From Nocardiopsis sinuspersici (lineage in GTDB: Bacteria; Actinomycetota; Actinomycetes; Streptosporangiales; Streptosporangiaceae), in assembly GCA_008638415.1 (NCBI GenBank), contig VWVT01000017.1, positions 83,894 through 147,893 on the forward strand: a stretch of 64,000 nt of DNA, read 5' to 3'. Position 1 is the first letter of the stretch, and each line of letters begins with the position of its first letter. The position numbers and the translations under genes are program-made. Under the pieces are notes generated by a model. That model was not told the DNA's origin. It saw nothing but the letters and a program-made list of their open reading frames with translations, and searched no databases. Positions 24,201-33,360 of this stretch are shown here, one piece after another.

Positions 24201-24599
24201 TTACTGCTCGTCCAGGGGAGTGCGCTCGGCGCCGCGCGCGCTCTCGGGGAGGTCGATCTCGGGGCAGTCCTTCCACAGCCGTTCGAGGCCGTAGTACCCG
24301 CGCTCCTCCTCGTGCTGGATGTGCACGACGATGTCGGCGTAGTCCAGCAGCACCCAGCGCCCGTCGCGCTCGCCCTCGCGGCGGACCGGCTTGGCGCCGG
24401 CCTGGATGCGGAGCTGGTCCTCGACCTCGTCGACGATCGCCCGGACCTGCCGGTCGTTGGGCGCCGAACACAGCACGAAGGCCTCGGTGATGACCAGCTG
24501 CTCGCTGACGTCGTAGGCGATGATCTCCTGGGCGAGCTTGTCGGACGCGGCCTCTGCCGCAACCCTGACCAGTTCCTGCGCCCTGTCGGTGGCTGTCAC
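24201..24599 (-). CDS. rsfS: Ribosomal silencing factor RsfS
   Basis: 132 residues from the GTG at 24599. The family core VTEAF-like (VITEAFVLCSAPNDRQVRAI) and the DGRWVLLDYADIVVHI block, with the invariant Asp-Tyr-x-Asp and His, identify RsfS (DUF143). It binds ribosomal protein L14 and blocks 50S/30S joining, lowering translation under starvation. It is 17 bases downstream of nadD. The C-terminal extension PESARGAERTPLDEQ is typical of actinobacterial versions. Confidence 0.93.
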   Translation of the reverse strand: MTATDRAQELVRVAAEAASDKLAQEIIAYDVSEQLVITEAFVLCSAPNDRQVRAIVDEVEDQLRIQAGAKPVRREGERDGRWVLLDYADIVVHIQHEEERGYYGLERLWKDCPEIDLPESARGAERTPLDEQ

Positions 24600-24616
24600 G
24601 TTGTGCTTGCTGCCTT

Positions 24617-25267
24617 TCAGCTCTCTAGGTAGAGCCCGGTCTTGTTGATGTAGCGGACGATGCCGTCGGGAACCAGGTACCAGATGGGTTCGCCCTTGCG
24701 GACCCGCTCCCGGCACTCGGTCGAGGAGATGGCCAGCGCGGGGACCTCCAACAAGGAGACCTTGCCCTCGGGCAGTCCGGGATCACTGAGATGGTGACCG
24801 GGCCGGTTACAGCCTACGAAATGCGCGAGCTCGAACAGTTCGTCGACGTTGTGCCAGCTCAGGATGGCGCCCAGCGCGTCGGCCCCGGTGATGAAGTACA
24901 ACTCCACCCCGGGCCCGTACTTGGAGCGCATCTCGCGCAGTGTGTCGATGGTGTAGGTGGGGCCGGAGCGGTCGATCTCCATGCGGTCCACCCGGAACTG
25001 GGGGTTCTCGGCGGTCGCGATGACCGTCATCAGGTAGCGGTCCTCGGAGGGGGTGACCTTGGCCAGGTCCTTCTGCCAGGGCTGGCCGGTGGGGACGAAC
25101 ACCACCTCGTCGAGCCCGAAGAAGTGCGCGACCTCGCTGGCCGCCACGAGGTGACCGTGGTGGATGGGGTCGAAGGTGCCACCCATGATGCCGACCTTGG
25201 TCGGGGCGGTTCCTCGCCGCGCGGGGGATCCTCCGCTCCGGGGGGCGTCGGAAGCTTCGTGCGCCAC
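24617..25267 (-). CDS. nadD: Nicotinate-nucleotide adenylyltransferase
   Basis: Start set at the GTG at 25267, with GGAG eight bases upstream; the frame can also begin at a TTG at 25315. 216 residues. [16 protein letters not shown] is the nucleotidyltransferase signature with the HxGH motif, and [13 protein letters not shown] is the second signature (ISST). It transfers AMP from ATP to nicotinate mononucleotide in NAD synthesis. In the usual actinobacterial order it follows proA directly; here about 3.5 kb lies between them. First gene of the nadD-rsfS-phosphatase unit. Confidence 0.95.
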   Translation of the reverse strand: MAHEASDAPRSGGSPARRGTAPTKVGIMGGTFDPIHHGHLVAASEVAHFFGLDEVVFVPTGQPWQKDLAKVTPSEDRYLMTVIATAENPQFRVDRMEIDRSGPTYTIDTLREMRSKYGPGVELYFITGADALGAILSWHNVDELFELAHFVGCNRPGHHLSDPGLPEGKVSLLEVPALAISSTECRERVRKGEPIWYLVPDGIVRYINKTGLYLES

Positions 25268-25495
25268 TGTGCGCTCCGTTTCGCCTTGGACGTTGCCGTT
25301 GCCGGGACCGGCCAACCGAGGTTAGCCGACACCGGGCACCACCACTGTCCCCTTCCTCCCTGTCTGCCCCCGCACCGGGGGAACGAGCACCTCGGGAGAC
25401 TCCCTCCCCGGGCGTGTCCCCCACGCCCGGAAATCGCGTCATATCTCGTTGGGGAAACCGTGGCCAAGCACCATCCCGACGCATAGCATGCCGAT

Positions 25496-26551
25496 ATGGC
25501 CAACACACCAGACCGCGTCCGCGTCCGGCTGTCCGAGATCTCACCCCGCGCCTACGAGCACCCCGCCGACCGCGGCGCCCTGGTGGCGCTGCGCTCGCTG
25601 CGCGGGTTCGACGAGGTGTTCAAGCGCCTGTCGGGGTTGTTCAACGAACGGGCCCTGCGCCTGATGTTCCTCTCCAGCGCCGTCCGGGTCGGTCCCACCC
25701 AGTTCCCGCACGTGTACGACTACGTGCGCGACGCCGCCTACGTCCTGGACCTGGACGAGGTACCCGAGCTGTACATCCAGATGAACCCCAGGCCGAACGC
25801 CATGGCGATCGGCAGCCAGCGGCCGTTCATCGTGATGACCACGGGCCTGTTCGACCTGCTGGACGCCGAGGAGCAGCGCTTCGTCGTCGGCCACGAGGTC
25901 GGCCACATCCTCAGCGGCCACGCCGTGTACCGCACCATGCTGCTGGCCCTGATCCGCCTGGCCGCCCGGGTGGCGTGGGTGCCGCTGGGCTTCATCGGCC
26001 TCCAGGCCATCGTCTCCGCGCTGGAGGAGTGGTACCGCAAGTCCGAGCTGTCCTGTGACCGCGCCGGGGTCCTCGCCGGCCAGAACCCCGAGGCGGGCAA
26101 GCGCGCCCTGATGAAGCTGGCGGGCGGCTCCAGGCTCGTGGAGATGAACCCCGACGCGTTCCTGGAGCAGGCCCGCGACTACGAGTCCGGGGGCGACGCC
26201 CGCGACAGCCTGCTCAAGATGGTCAGCCTGATGGGCCAGACCCACCCGTTCGCGGTGGTGCGCCTGGCCCAGCTGCACCGGTGGATCGAGGACGGCTCCT
26301 ACCAGCGCGTCATCGACGGCGACTACCCGCGCCGCTCCTCCGACCGCGACGCGAAGGTCGGCGATGAGGCTCGCAAGGCCGCCAACTCCTACAAGGAGGC
26401 CTGGGAGCGCTCGGGAGACCCGCTGCTGGGCACCCTGCGCGACGTCGCGGGCGGTGCGGCCAGCGCGGGCGGCAAGATCTTCGACACCGTCGCCGACCGG
26501 TGGCGGAACGGCTCCTCCCGTGGCGGCGGCCAGGGGTCCAACGGTTCCTAG
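25496..26551 (+). CDS. M48-family zinc metallopeptidase
   Basis: 351 residues. HEVGH at 133-137 is the zinc motif, and the downstream glutamate of SELSCDRAGV at about residue 183-192 the third ligand. Between them a hydrophobic stretch (about 145-170) could be membrane-associated. The C-terminal 100 residues are polar and end in a Gly/Ser-rich tail, unlike HtpX, which has N-terminal membrane helices. The N-terminal part (LSEISPRAYEHPADRGAL) matches an actinobacterial subgroup I recall as unassigned. It is divergent from nadD and overlaps the next, convergent gene by 4 bases. Confidence 0.88.
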   Translation: MANTPDRVRVRLSEISPRAYEHPADRGALVALRSLRGFDEVFKRLSGLFNERALRLMFLSSAVRVGPTQFPHVYDYVRDAAYVLDLDEVPELYIQMNPRPNAMAIGSQRPFIVMTTGLFDLLDAEEQRFVVGHEVGHILSGHAVYRTMLLALIRLAARVAWVPLGFIGLQAIVSALEEWYRKSELSCDRAGVLAGQNPEAGKRALMKLAGGSRLVEMNPDAFLEQARDYESGGDARDSLLKMVSLMGQTHPFAVVRLAQLHRWIEDGSYQRVIDGDYPRRSSDRDAKVGDEARKAANSYKEAWERSGDPLLGTLRDVAGGAASAGGKIFDTVADRWRNGSSRGGGQGSNGS

Positions 26552-27285
26552 CGTGTCCCGGACAGGTACCCGCGTACCTGCCGCCAGGCGGCGTGGGCGG
26601 GGTCGATGACCGCGAAGTGGTCGGCTCCGGCCACCTCGCGGTAGTCCACGGTGTCCCCCGCCGCGCGTGCGGCGGCCGCGTAGTCGCGGCTGTGCTCGAC
26701 GGGAACGCGCTGGTCGGCGTCGCCGTGCACGACCAGCTGGGGCACGCCGAGCGGCACCCGCAGCACCGGCGAGCTCGCGGTGTACAGCTCCGCGGAGGGG
26801 TCCGGGCCGAGGAACGGCTCGACCGCGCCCTCGCCGAGGCCCGCTCCGGCGCAGCGCTCCAGGTCGGTGACGGGGGCGAGGGCCACCACGGCGGTCACGG
26901 GCGTCCTCTCGTCGAGTGCGTTGAGCAGGACCAGGTGTCCGCCCGCGGAGTGGCCGACGGACACCACGCGGGACAGGTCGTAGCGCCCGGACCCGCGCGC
27001 GGCCGCCGTAGCGAGGAACTCCAGGGCCCGGCCGACGTCGTCCAGGGTCTGTGGCCAGCCTCCGCCGTCGCCGCCGGTGCGCCGGTACTCCACGTTCCAC
27101 ACCGCCCATCCGGCGGCGGCCAGGTCGCGGGCCGGCGCGTCCATGAGGCCGGCGTCGAACCGGTCGCGCCACCAGCCGCCGTGCAGCAGCACCGCCACGG
27201 GCGCGGGTCCGCCCGGGCCGCCCTCCGGATCCCACAGGTGCACGGTCTGGCTGGGGTGGTCGCCGTAGGCCACGGTGGTCGGCAC
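26548..27285 (-). CDS. Alpha/beta hydrolase (hormone-sensitive-lipase/kynurenine-formamidase-like)
   Basis: 245 residues from the GTG at 27285, with GAGGAGG eight bases upstream. The oxyanion HGGWW, nucleophile elbow GHSAGG, acid in HGDADQRVP and the histidine in GADHFAVID form a complete catalytic set. Layout and the W-D-P-E-G start resemble BD-FAE/kynurenine formamidase-type hydrolases. Substrate unknown. It is flanked by a terminator-like hairpin upstream at 27468-27496 that separates it from the secreted protein gene. Confidence 0.85.
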   Translation of the reverse strand: MPTTVAYGDHPSQTVHLWDPEGGPGGPAPVAVLLHGGWWRDRFDAGLMDAPARDLAAAGWAVWNVEYRRTGGDGGGWPQTLDDVGRALEFLATAAARGSGRYDLSRVVSVGHSAGGHLVLLNALDERTPVTAVVALAPVTDLERCAGAGLGEGAVEPFLGPDPSAELYTASSPVLRVPLGVPQLVVHGDADQRVPVEHSRDYAAAARAAGDTVDYREVAGADHFAVIDPAHAAWRQVRGYLSGTR

Positions 27286-27467
27286 GGGTGCCTCCTCGTC
27301 GTCGGGCTCGATGTCCGCGGACCGTAACAGGTCGCTCCCGCCCCACCCCGCCCCGTCCCCCGGTGCGCCGTCCTAGTGCCTCCCGGGCGCCGTTCAGACG
27401 CCGTTGGAGCGCCGCCCGGGGCCGGGGCGGGGGCTTCCCCGGCCCGCCGGCCCCGCGGACACACGAG

Positions 27468-27496
27468 GGCGCCGACGGCTCCGGGCCGTCGGCGCC
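27468..27496. terminator. Hairpin terminator of the secreted beta-strand-repeat gene
   Basis: 11-bp perfect stem GGCGCCGACGG/CCGTCGGCGCC with a seven-base loop, 29 bases beyond the stop of the minus-strand gene ending at 27525. Confidence 0.55.
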
Positions 27497-27524
27497 GTCG
27501 ACGATCGGACGCGCCCCGTACGGG

Positions 27525-28496
27525 CTAGAAGGCGGAACCGGCGGCCATGGCGTCCTCGATGGTCTCGGAGCGGGCCTGCTCGACCTCCTCCGCGAGGCCG
27601 TCCTCGTGGGCCTCGAACTCCTCGACCACGGTGGCGGAGAAGGTGCGCAGGGCGACCTCCTCGGTGAGGATGTCGCCGCGGACGCGGTTGTGGTCGCCGA
27701 CCTGTGCGGTCGGGGTGTTGCCGGAGGTGACCAGGTCGCCGCCGACGATGTTGTTGTCGACGTAGACGCCGCCGCTGACACCGGTGACGCTCAGGTCGCC
27801 GTCGACGTAGTTGACGGAGGAGCAGAAGCCCTCCTTCTCACCGGCGCCGACCGCGACCGGACCGGAGCCGCCGGTGTAGGTCGCCGCGCCGATCACCTCG
27901 CTGTCGCAGAGGATGCCGCCGCTGTTCGGGGCGGTGACGGACAGGTCGCCGCGCACCACGGAGTCGTAGACGTCGACGTACTCGACACCGTCGGCCTTGA
28001 ACGCGCCGTTGACGCGGGAACCGGAGACGTAGACGGCGCCGACCTCGGCGTTGATGCTGCGGACGGAGGAGTCGACCACGTAGGCGAAGCCGTCGGTGTT
28101 GCCGCCCTCCACCGGGACGGTGCGCAGTGCGGCACCGGCCGAGCTGTCCTCCATGTAGGTGCCGTAGGAGCCGCGGTTGACCACGCGGTCGCTGACGGAG
28201 CTCTCCTGGGCGTCGAAGTAGCCGTCCTTCTGGACGGTCACCCGGCCCTCGATCTCGCCGCCGACGATGTGCAGGTTGGCGCCCTTGCGGACGGTGACGT
28301 CGCCCTGGACGACGGTGCCGTCCAGGAAGCAGCTCTTGCCGGCGGGGACCGCGAGGTCCGTGGGCAGGGTGATCGCACCGCCGTGGCCCGAGCAGAGGGT
28401 GACGAGGTCCGCCTGGGCGGGGGTGGCCGTCATCGTGACACCGCTGACGGCCAGGGCGGTCGTGGCGATGGCCGCGACCTTGTTCCGGAGCTTCAT
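27525..28496 (-). CDS. Secreted beta-strand-repeat protein (right-handed beta-helix/bactofilin-like), function unknown
   Basis: 323 residues from ATG 28496, preceded by AAAGGAAA. Residues 1-29 are a Sec signal peptide ending ATPAQA. Residues about 50-280 are a series of short strands built on G-D-L-x-V-T, G-x-V-x-G-S, E-G-R-V-T-V-Q-type units, suggesting a parallel beta-helix or a polymer-forming domain like that in bactofilins and DUF583 proteins, here outside the cell. The last 40 residues are an acidic helix (EEFEAHEDGLAEEVEQARSE). Four cysteines occur in the mature part, possibly two disulfides. No enzymatic motif. It sits alone between proA and a hydrolase, with its own leader and terminator. 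Structural or surface role inferred. Confidence 0.7.
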   Translation of the reverse strand: MKLRNKVAAIATTALAVSGVTMTATPAQADLVTLCSGHGGAITLPTDLAVPAGKSCFLDGTVVQGDVTVRKGANLHIVGGEIEGRVTVQKDGYFDAQESSVSDRVVNRGSYGTYMEDSSAGAALRTVPVEGGNTDGFAYVVDSSVRSINAEVGAVYVSGSRVNGAFKADGVEYVDVYDSVVRGDLSVTAPNSGGILCDSEVIGAATYTGGSGPVAVGAGEKEGFCSSVNYVDGDLSVTGVSGGVYVDNNIVGGDLVTSGNTPTAQVGDHNRVRGDILTEEVALRTFSATVVEEFEAHEDGLAEEVEQARSETIEDAMAAGSAF

Positions 28497-28714
28497 ACGG
28501 GGGATTTCCTTTCGTCGTGACCGTGGGGGTGACGCTCCGAATGGACCCGGGAGCGCCGTGAGACACCACAAGTGAAAATATCGACCGGAGTTCGCTTTGG
28601 GAACACTCCCCGGACGAAGATTCGCTTCTGTCCAGGTTTCCTGTAGGAAAACGTTTCAGACGCCAACGGGAACACGTATCCGTCCCGCCGCTCCCCCGTC
28701 TCGGTCACGCGCGC

Positions 28715-28744
28715 AAGGGCCGCCCGGCGGGGCGGGCGGCCCTT
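28715..28744 (-). terminator. Terminator downstream of proA
   Basis: 12-bp perfect stem AAGGGCCGCCCG/CGGGCGGCCCTT with a six-base loop, 10 bases beyond the proA stop. Confidence 0.65.
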
Positions 28745-28753
28745 CCCTCCCCG

Positions 28754-30028
28754 TTACCGGAGGTGGCCGTCACCGGTGACCACATACTTGGTGGAAGTCA
28801 TCTCGGTGAGGCCCATCGGCCCTCTGGCGTGCAGTTTCTGGGTGGAAATACCAATTTCGGCGCCGAAACCGAATGCACCGCCGTCGGTGAACCTCGTGGA
28901 GGCGTTTACCATGACCGCGGCGGAGTCGACCCGGGCGACGAAGTACCGGGAGGCCTTCAGCGAGTCGGTGACGATCGCCTCGGTGTGATGGGTGGAGTAC
29001 CTGCGGATGTGGGCGAGTGCCTCGTCGATGGTGGGCACCACGCGCACGGCCAGGTCCATGGACAGGTACTCGGTCGCCCAGTCCTCCTCGGTGGCCTCGA
29101 CCACGGTGGCCCCGGTCCGGTGCGCGGCGGCGACCTCCAGCACCCGCGGGTCGCCGTGCACGGTCACGCCGCTCTCCGCCAGTGACTCCAGCACGCGCGG
29201 CAGGAACGCATCGGCCACCGACTCGTGCACCAGCAGGGTCTCGGCGGAGTTGCACACCGAGCAGCGCTGGGCCTTGGCGTTGGTGGTGATGGCCACGGCC
29301 TTGTCGAGGTCGGCGTCGGCGTCCACGTAGACGTGGCACAGGCCCTCGCCGGTCTCGATGACCGGGACGGTGGAGTCGCGGACCACGGCCTGGATGAGGG
29401 AGCCGCCGCCGCGCGGGATGAGCACGTCCACCAGACCGCGCGCCCGCATGAGCGCGGTGGAGGACTCACGGGTGCGCCCGGGCACCATCTGGACGGCGTC
29501 CACGGGGACGCCGGTGCCCTCCAGGGCGTCCCGCAGGACCGCGACGATGGCGGTGTTGGAGGCGTAGGCCGAGGAGGAGCCCCGCAGCAGGGCGGCGTTG
29601 CCGCTCTTGAGGCACAGGGCGGCGGCGTCCACGGTGACGTTGGGACGGCCCTCGTAGATGATGCCGATGACACCGAGCGGCACCCGGATCTGGCGCAGGT
29701 CCAGGCCGTTGGGCAGTACGGAGCCGCGCACGGACTCGCCCACCGGGTCGGGGAGCTCGACGATCTCGCGAACGGCGTCGGCGATGGCCTCGATCCGCCG
29801 CGGGGTGAGGGTGAGCCGGTCGACCATGGCCGGGCCGGTGCCGTCCCGCCGTGCCCGCTCCACGTCCTCGGCGTTGGCCGCGGTGATCTCGTCGGCCCGC
29901 TTGACCAGGGCGTCGGCGATCGCCAGCAGCGCCGCGTCCTTCACCGCCCGGCTGAGCGGGGCGAGGTCGGCCGCGGCGTCCCTGGCGCGCTCCGCCACCG
30001 CGTGGACCTCGCGCTCGATGTCGCTCAT
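28754..30028 (-). CDS. proA: Gamma-glutamyl phosphate reductase
   Basis: 424 residues from ATG 30028 (MSDIEREV); an in-frame ATG nine codons upstream is possible but less consistent with family N-termini. The aldehyde dehydrogenase-like fold is full length, with the catalytic cysteine in [14 protein letters not shown] near residue 256, and the conserved [18 protein letters not shown] and [15 protein letters not shown] blocks. It reduces glutamyl-5-phosphate to the semialdehyde, the second step of proline synthesis. proB is 7.4 kb upstream rather than adjacent. A terminator hairpin follows. Confidence 0.97.
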   Translation of the reverse strand: MSDIEREVHAVAERARDAAADLAPLSRAVKDAALLAIADALVKRADEITAANAEDVERARRDGTGPAMVDRLTLTPRRIEAIADAVREIVELPDPVGESVRGSVLPNGLDLRQIRVPLGVIGIIYEGRPNVTVDAAALCLKSGNAALLRGSSSAYASNTAIVAVLRDALEGTGVPVDAVQMVPGRTRESSTALMRARGLVDVLIPRGGGSLIQAVVRDSTVPVIETGEGLCHVYVDADADLDKAVAITTNAKAQRCSVCNSAETLLVHESVADAFLPRVLESLAESGVTVHGDPRVLEVAAAHRTGATVVEATEEDWATEYLSMDLAVRVVPTIDEALAHIRRYSTHHTEAIVTDSLKASRYFVARVDSAAVMVNASTRFTDGGAFGFGAEIGISTQKLHARGPMGLTEMTSTKYVVTGDGHLR

Positions 30029-30194
30029 GGTGTTCTCTCTTGGTTGGGAGGCCATCCCGGCGTACCCGCCCTGCGACGTCGGAGGGCGTCGGGGTACGCA
30101 CCGGGGTGAACACCTCCAGCGTATAGCGCCGCGCTTCGGGGGACACGGCCTTCCACAGGCCGAACACCCGGGGGCGTCCGCGGGCCGCCGGCGT

Positions 30195-30641
30195 TCACCG
30201 CCAGCCGTAGCGGGAGCGCAGGACCGCCGCGACCCCCCAGAACAGGTCCTCCTCCATGACGGCGGCCTCGCGGCGGATACCGTCCTCGTCGAACTCGAAT
30301 AGCCGGTCCATCCGCACGTAGGAGTCGCGCTGCTCCCGGTCCCAGGGGCCCGAGCCGATCGGCAGCCAGTCCTGGCGCTCCCAGTCGTCGGGGCGCTGCG
30401 AGGACAGCATCAGGCCGTGCAGTCGGCCGCCGCGGCGGCCGACCACCAGCAGCGGCCGGTCCTTGCCCCGACCCGGGTCCTCCTCGTAGGGCACCCACGT
30501 CCACACGATCTCGCCCGCGTCGGCGAGGCCGTCGCGTTCGGGCGCGTAGACGAGCGTGGTCGCGTTGCGGGCGGTGGGGACCTCGCGGACCTCGCCGTGC
30601 TGGGGGTGGTCGTCGCCTCGGCTCATCGTTCGTTCGCTCAC
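30195..30641 (-). CDS. PemK/MazF-like protein without an obvious antitoxin
   Basis: 148 residues. [27 protein letters not shown] is the family start (G-E-I-V-W-x-x-x-P, then K-x-R-P-x-L-V), followed by [13 protein letters not shown] and the strand [10 protein letters not shown]. These are the landmarks of the PemK/MazF endoribonuclease toxin fold. No antitoxin-like ribbon-helix-helix or Phd gene lies next to it: its neighbours are proA and a TetR regulator. Solitary actinobacterial versions are common and may not be toxins. GTG 30641 has AGGA upstream; ATG 30626 is an alternative. Confidence 0.7.
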   Translation of the reverse strand: MSERTMSRGDDHPQHGEVREVPTARNATTLVYAPERDGLADAGEIVWTWVPYEEDPGRGKDRPLLVVGRRGGRLHGLMLSSQRPDDWERQDWLPIGSGPWDREQRDSYVRMDRLFEFDEDGIRREAAVMEEDLFWGVAAVLRSRYGWR

Positions 30642-30704
30642 GCCCGCATCCTAGGCCGTGGCCGCGGGAACGCCGTCCGGTCGCTCCGTTCGGGCGGGTC
30701 CGCG

Positions 30705-31289
30705 TCAGCGCACCGCGAGCAGGGCCTCCAGCGCTCGGACGCAGTGGGCGACCTCCTCCTCCAGGGTGCGGGACCGCTCCCCCTCCGGGACGGCCGACCA
30801 GCGCAGCGCCCGGTCCTCCACGTAGGCGGTCCACCCGTGCGCGACGGGCAGCGCGTCCCCGTCCAGGTCCAGGACCGCCAGGATGCGCTCGGCCATGGCC
30901 AGGCGCAGGCCCTCCACGTGCTCTCCGCCCAGGCCCACCGCCCCGCTGCCGAAGACCAGTGCCAGGTACGAGTCCCGGCGCCGGTCGACCTGTCCGTAGT
31001 AGCGGGCCACGAACTGCGCGACCGCCTCCGCCGGCGCGAGCCCCTCGTCGGGGGCGGTGTTGCGCACGACCCGGCGGGCGGCGGCGGCCACGACCGCGTC
31101 GTGGAAGGCGGTCTTGTTCGGGAAGTAGTGGAACAGCAGTCCCCGGGAGATGCCCGCCTCCCTGGCCACCTCGTCGACGGACAGCTCCTGGATGGGCCTC
31201 TCCACCAGCATCCGCAGCCCGATCCCGACCAGCTGGCGCCTGCGGTCGTCCTGGGTCATCCGCGTACGTCGCGGCTCTCGGTCGCTCAC
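30705..31289 (-). CDS. TetR-family transcriptional regulator
   Basis: The HTH is clear: QELSVDEVAREAGISRGLLF-HYF. The C-terminal domain is helical and of ordinary length (about 190 residues in total). The start is uncertain: GTG 31289 or ATG 31259. The most upstream ATG at 31301 lies inside the palindrome 31294-31308 and is unlikely. It is divergent from a short-chain dehydrogenase and probably represses it and itself through that palindrome. Confidence 0.87.
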   Translation of the reverse strand: MSDREPRRTRMTQDDRRRQLVGIGLRMLVERPIQELSVDEVAREAGISRGLLFHYFPNKTAFHDAVVAAAARRVVRNTAPDEGLAPAEAVAQFVARYYGQVDRRRDSYLALVFGSGAVGLGGEHVEGLRLAMAERILAVLDLDGDALPVAHGWTAYVEDRALRWSAVPEGERSRTLEEEVAHCVRALEALLAVR

Positions 31290-31293
31290 GCTA

Positions 31294-31308
31294 TTGAGCA
31301 TTGCTCAA
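31294..31308. promoter_or_regulatory. TetR-type operator between the SDR and its regulator
   Basis: Perfect inverted repeat TTGAGC-ATT-GCTCAA at the upstream edge of the TetR gene, 80 bases from the SDR start. Confidence 0.6.
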
Positions 31309-31387
31309 CAAGAACGTAGTGTCAACGGAACGAACTCCGCACGGCGTCCCTCCCGCCCTGCACGAGACACAGCACGGAGAAGCACAC

Positions 31388-32137
31388 ATGAGCAAGGGAA
31401 CGATCCTCATCACCGGCGCCAGCGCCGGCCTCGGGGCCGAGATGGCGCGCCAGTTCGCGGCGCTGGGCTACGACCTGGGACTGTGCGCGCGGCGTACCGC
31501 GAAGATGGAGGCGCTGCGCGAGGAGATCACCGCCGCGCACCCCGACCGCCGGGTGGAGCTGCGTGCGCTGGACGTCACCGACGACGAGGCCGTGTTCGAG
31601 GTCTTCAAGGACCTGGCCGCGGCCTTCGGCACCGTGGACCGGGTGATCGTCAACGCCGGGCTCGGCAAGGGCGCCGCCCTGGGCAAGGGGCGCTACGACG
31701 CCAACCGCCAGACCGCGATGACCAACTTCGTGGGCGCCCTGGCCCAGTCCGAGGCGGCCATGGAGATCTTCCGCGCCCAGGAGCGCGGCCACCTGGTGAT
31801 GATCTCGTCGATGTCGGCGCTGCGCGGCATGCGCAAGGCCATGAACGTCTACGCCGCCACCAAGGCCGGCGTGGCCGCCATCGCCGAGGGCCTGCGCTCG
31901 GAGCGGGTGCCCGGCCTGGACGTGTCCGTGGTCTACCCGGGCTACATCCGCTCGGAGATGAACGAGCACGTGCAGCAGAGGACCAGGTTCATGGTGGACA
32001 CGGAGACCGGTGTGCGCTCGATGGTCGCCGCGATCGAGAAGCGCAGGGTGAGGGCGTACGTGCCCGCGTGGCCGTGGGCACCGATCGGCTTCGCGATGAG
32101 GCGGCTCCCCCTGTCGGTGGTCCGGAAGCTGACCTGA
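31388..32137 (+). CDS. Short-chain dehydrogenase/reductase
   Basis: 249 residues from ATG 31388 with GGAGAAG upstream. TGASAGLG at 9-16 is the NAD(P)-binding motif, NAG in the fourth strand, and ISSMSA with the later Y-A-A-T-K supply the catalytic Ser, Tyr and Lys. The C-terminus has a hydrophobic WPWAPIGFAMRRLPL segment that could touch the membrane, as in SDRs acting on lipids. Regulated, it appears, by the divergent TetR. The substrate is unknown. Confidence 0.92.
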   Translation: MSKGTILITGASAGLGAEMARQFAALGYDLGLCARRTAKMEALREEITAAHPDRRVELRALDVTDDEAVFEVFKDLAAAFGTVDRVIVNAGLGKGAALGKGRYDANRQTAMTNFVGALAQSEAAMEIFRAQERGHLVMISSMSALRGMRKAMNVYAATKAGVAAIAEGLRSERVPGLDVSVVYPGYIRSEMNEHVQQRTRFMVDTETGVRSMVAAIEKRRVRAYVPAWPWAPIGFAMRRLPLSVVRKLT

Positions 32138-32263
32138 GCGCACCGGCCTCACCATCGCGGCGCTGACGGTGTGCCGGGGACCGCACGTGACCTGCCGGGA
32201 CCCTCGCTTCCGGCGCCGGGGACCCTCCTCGCCCGTGTCGGCCGGGGGCGGGTGCCACCGGCC

Positions 32264-33172
32264 TCAGCCGTCGGTGGCCCGCGGCTCCCGCAGCGCGGCG
32301 ATGATCCGGTCCCGGGCCGCGCGCCCCTCCGGGTACGGGACCAGCGGGTACACGTGGAAGGCGCCCTTCTCCTCCTGGAGGTCGACCGCCACCCCGGCCT
32401 CCACGAGCCGGTCGCGCAGCCGCCGGACGTCGGGCAGGAGAAGGTCGTGCGTGCCGATGTGGAGGTCGGTGGGCGGCAGGCCCTCCATCGGACCGTTGAC
32501 CGGGCTGAGCCGGGGATCGGCCAGGTCGTCGCCTCCGGCCCAGGCCAGGGCGGACTCCCGCAGCCCCACCGGGCTCAGCCAGGGGTCCACCCGGTCCAGC
32601 TCGCGGATGTCGGGATGGGACAGGGTCAGGTCCACCCAGGGGGAGATCAGCACCAGGCGCCGCGGCATGGGCGGTCCCGATCCGGCCTCCTCCCCGAGGA
32701 GGGACTGGGTGTAGGAGAGCGCCAGTCCGGCACCCGCCGAGTCCCCCGCGAACACCAGGGGGCCGGCGTCCGTCGGCAGCTCCCGGTGCACGGCCTCCAG
32801 GAAGGGCAGCGCCTCCCGGTGGGTGTGCCGGGGGGCCAGGCCGTAGGCCGGTACCTCCACCAGGCAGCCCGCGTCCGCCAGCCTGGCGACGAACACCCAG
32901 TGCCAGTGCGAGATCTCGTGGACGTAGGACCCGCCGTGCACGTACAGCACGACCCGCTCGGGGGTCTCCCTCCCCCGCGGCGGCACGGTGAAGCTGTCGA
33001 ACCCGCCGACCCTTCGTACGCCGACCCCGTACCGCTCGGCGAACCAGGCGGGGGGCGCGGGATCGCGCTTGGGTGCCGTGATCTGCCTGCGGGCCTCTTC
33101 CAGGGTCGCCATGGGCCGCTTGCGCGCCACCCGTAGCAGCAGGGACAGGGATCGTACCGCCAGGCTGGGCAT
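32264..33172 (-). CDS. Alpha/beta hydrolase (HSL/esterase-like)
   Basis: 302 residues from ATG 33172 with AAGGAA upstream; the longer in-frame extension to 33364 is Arg/Pro-rich and not homologous. The HGGSY oxyanion motif and the GDSAGAGL nucleophile elbow mark the hormone-sensitive lipase group. The acid is in THDLLLPD and the histidine in GAFHVYPL. Such enzymes cleave short-chain esters or de-acetylate. It is convergent with the SDR gene, and is downstream of the GH114-like gene with a 188-base gap. Confidence 0.88.
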   Translation of the reverse strand: MPSLAVRSLSLLLRVARKRPMATLEEARRQITAPKRDPAPPAWFAERYGVGVRRVGGFDSFTVPPRGRETPERVVLYVHGGSYVHEISHWHWVFVARLADAGCLVEVPAYGLAPRHTHREALPFLEAVHRELPTDAGPLVFAGDSAGAGLALSYTQSLLGEEAGSGPPMPRRLVLISPWVDLTLSHPDIRELDRVDPWLSPVGLRESALAWAGGDDLADPRLSPVNGPMEGLPPTDLHIGTHDLLLPDVRRLRDRLVEAGVAVDLQEEKGAFHVYPLVPYPEGRAARDRIIAALREPRATDG

Positions 33173-33360
33173 GGGATTCCTTCTCTTGCAGGCGAGGGTC
33201 CGAGGAACGAACCCTTCCACGGGGGGACGACGAAAACGGCCCGGCTCCATGGTAGGAAGCGGTCCGGGGGGACCGGGACTTCCCCGCACCCGCGCGGCCG
33301 CCGCCGGTCCCACGGCCACCTCCGCCCCGGCCACAGGGAGGGCCGGGACGCGCGGAGCCG

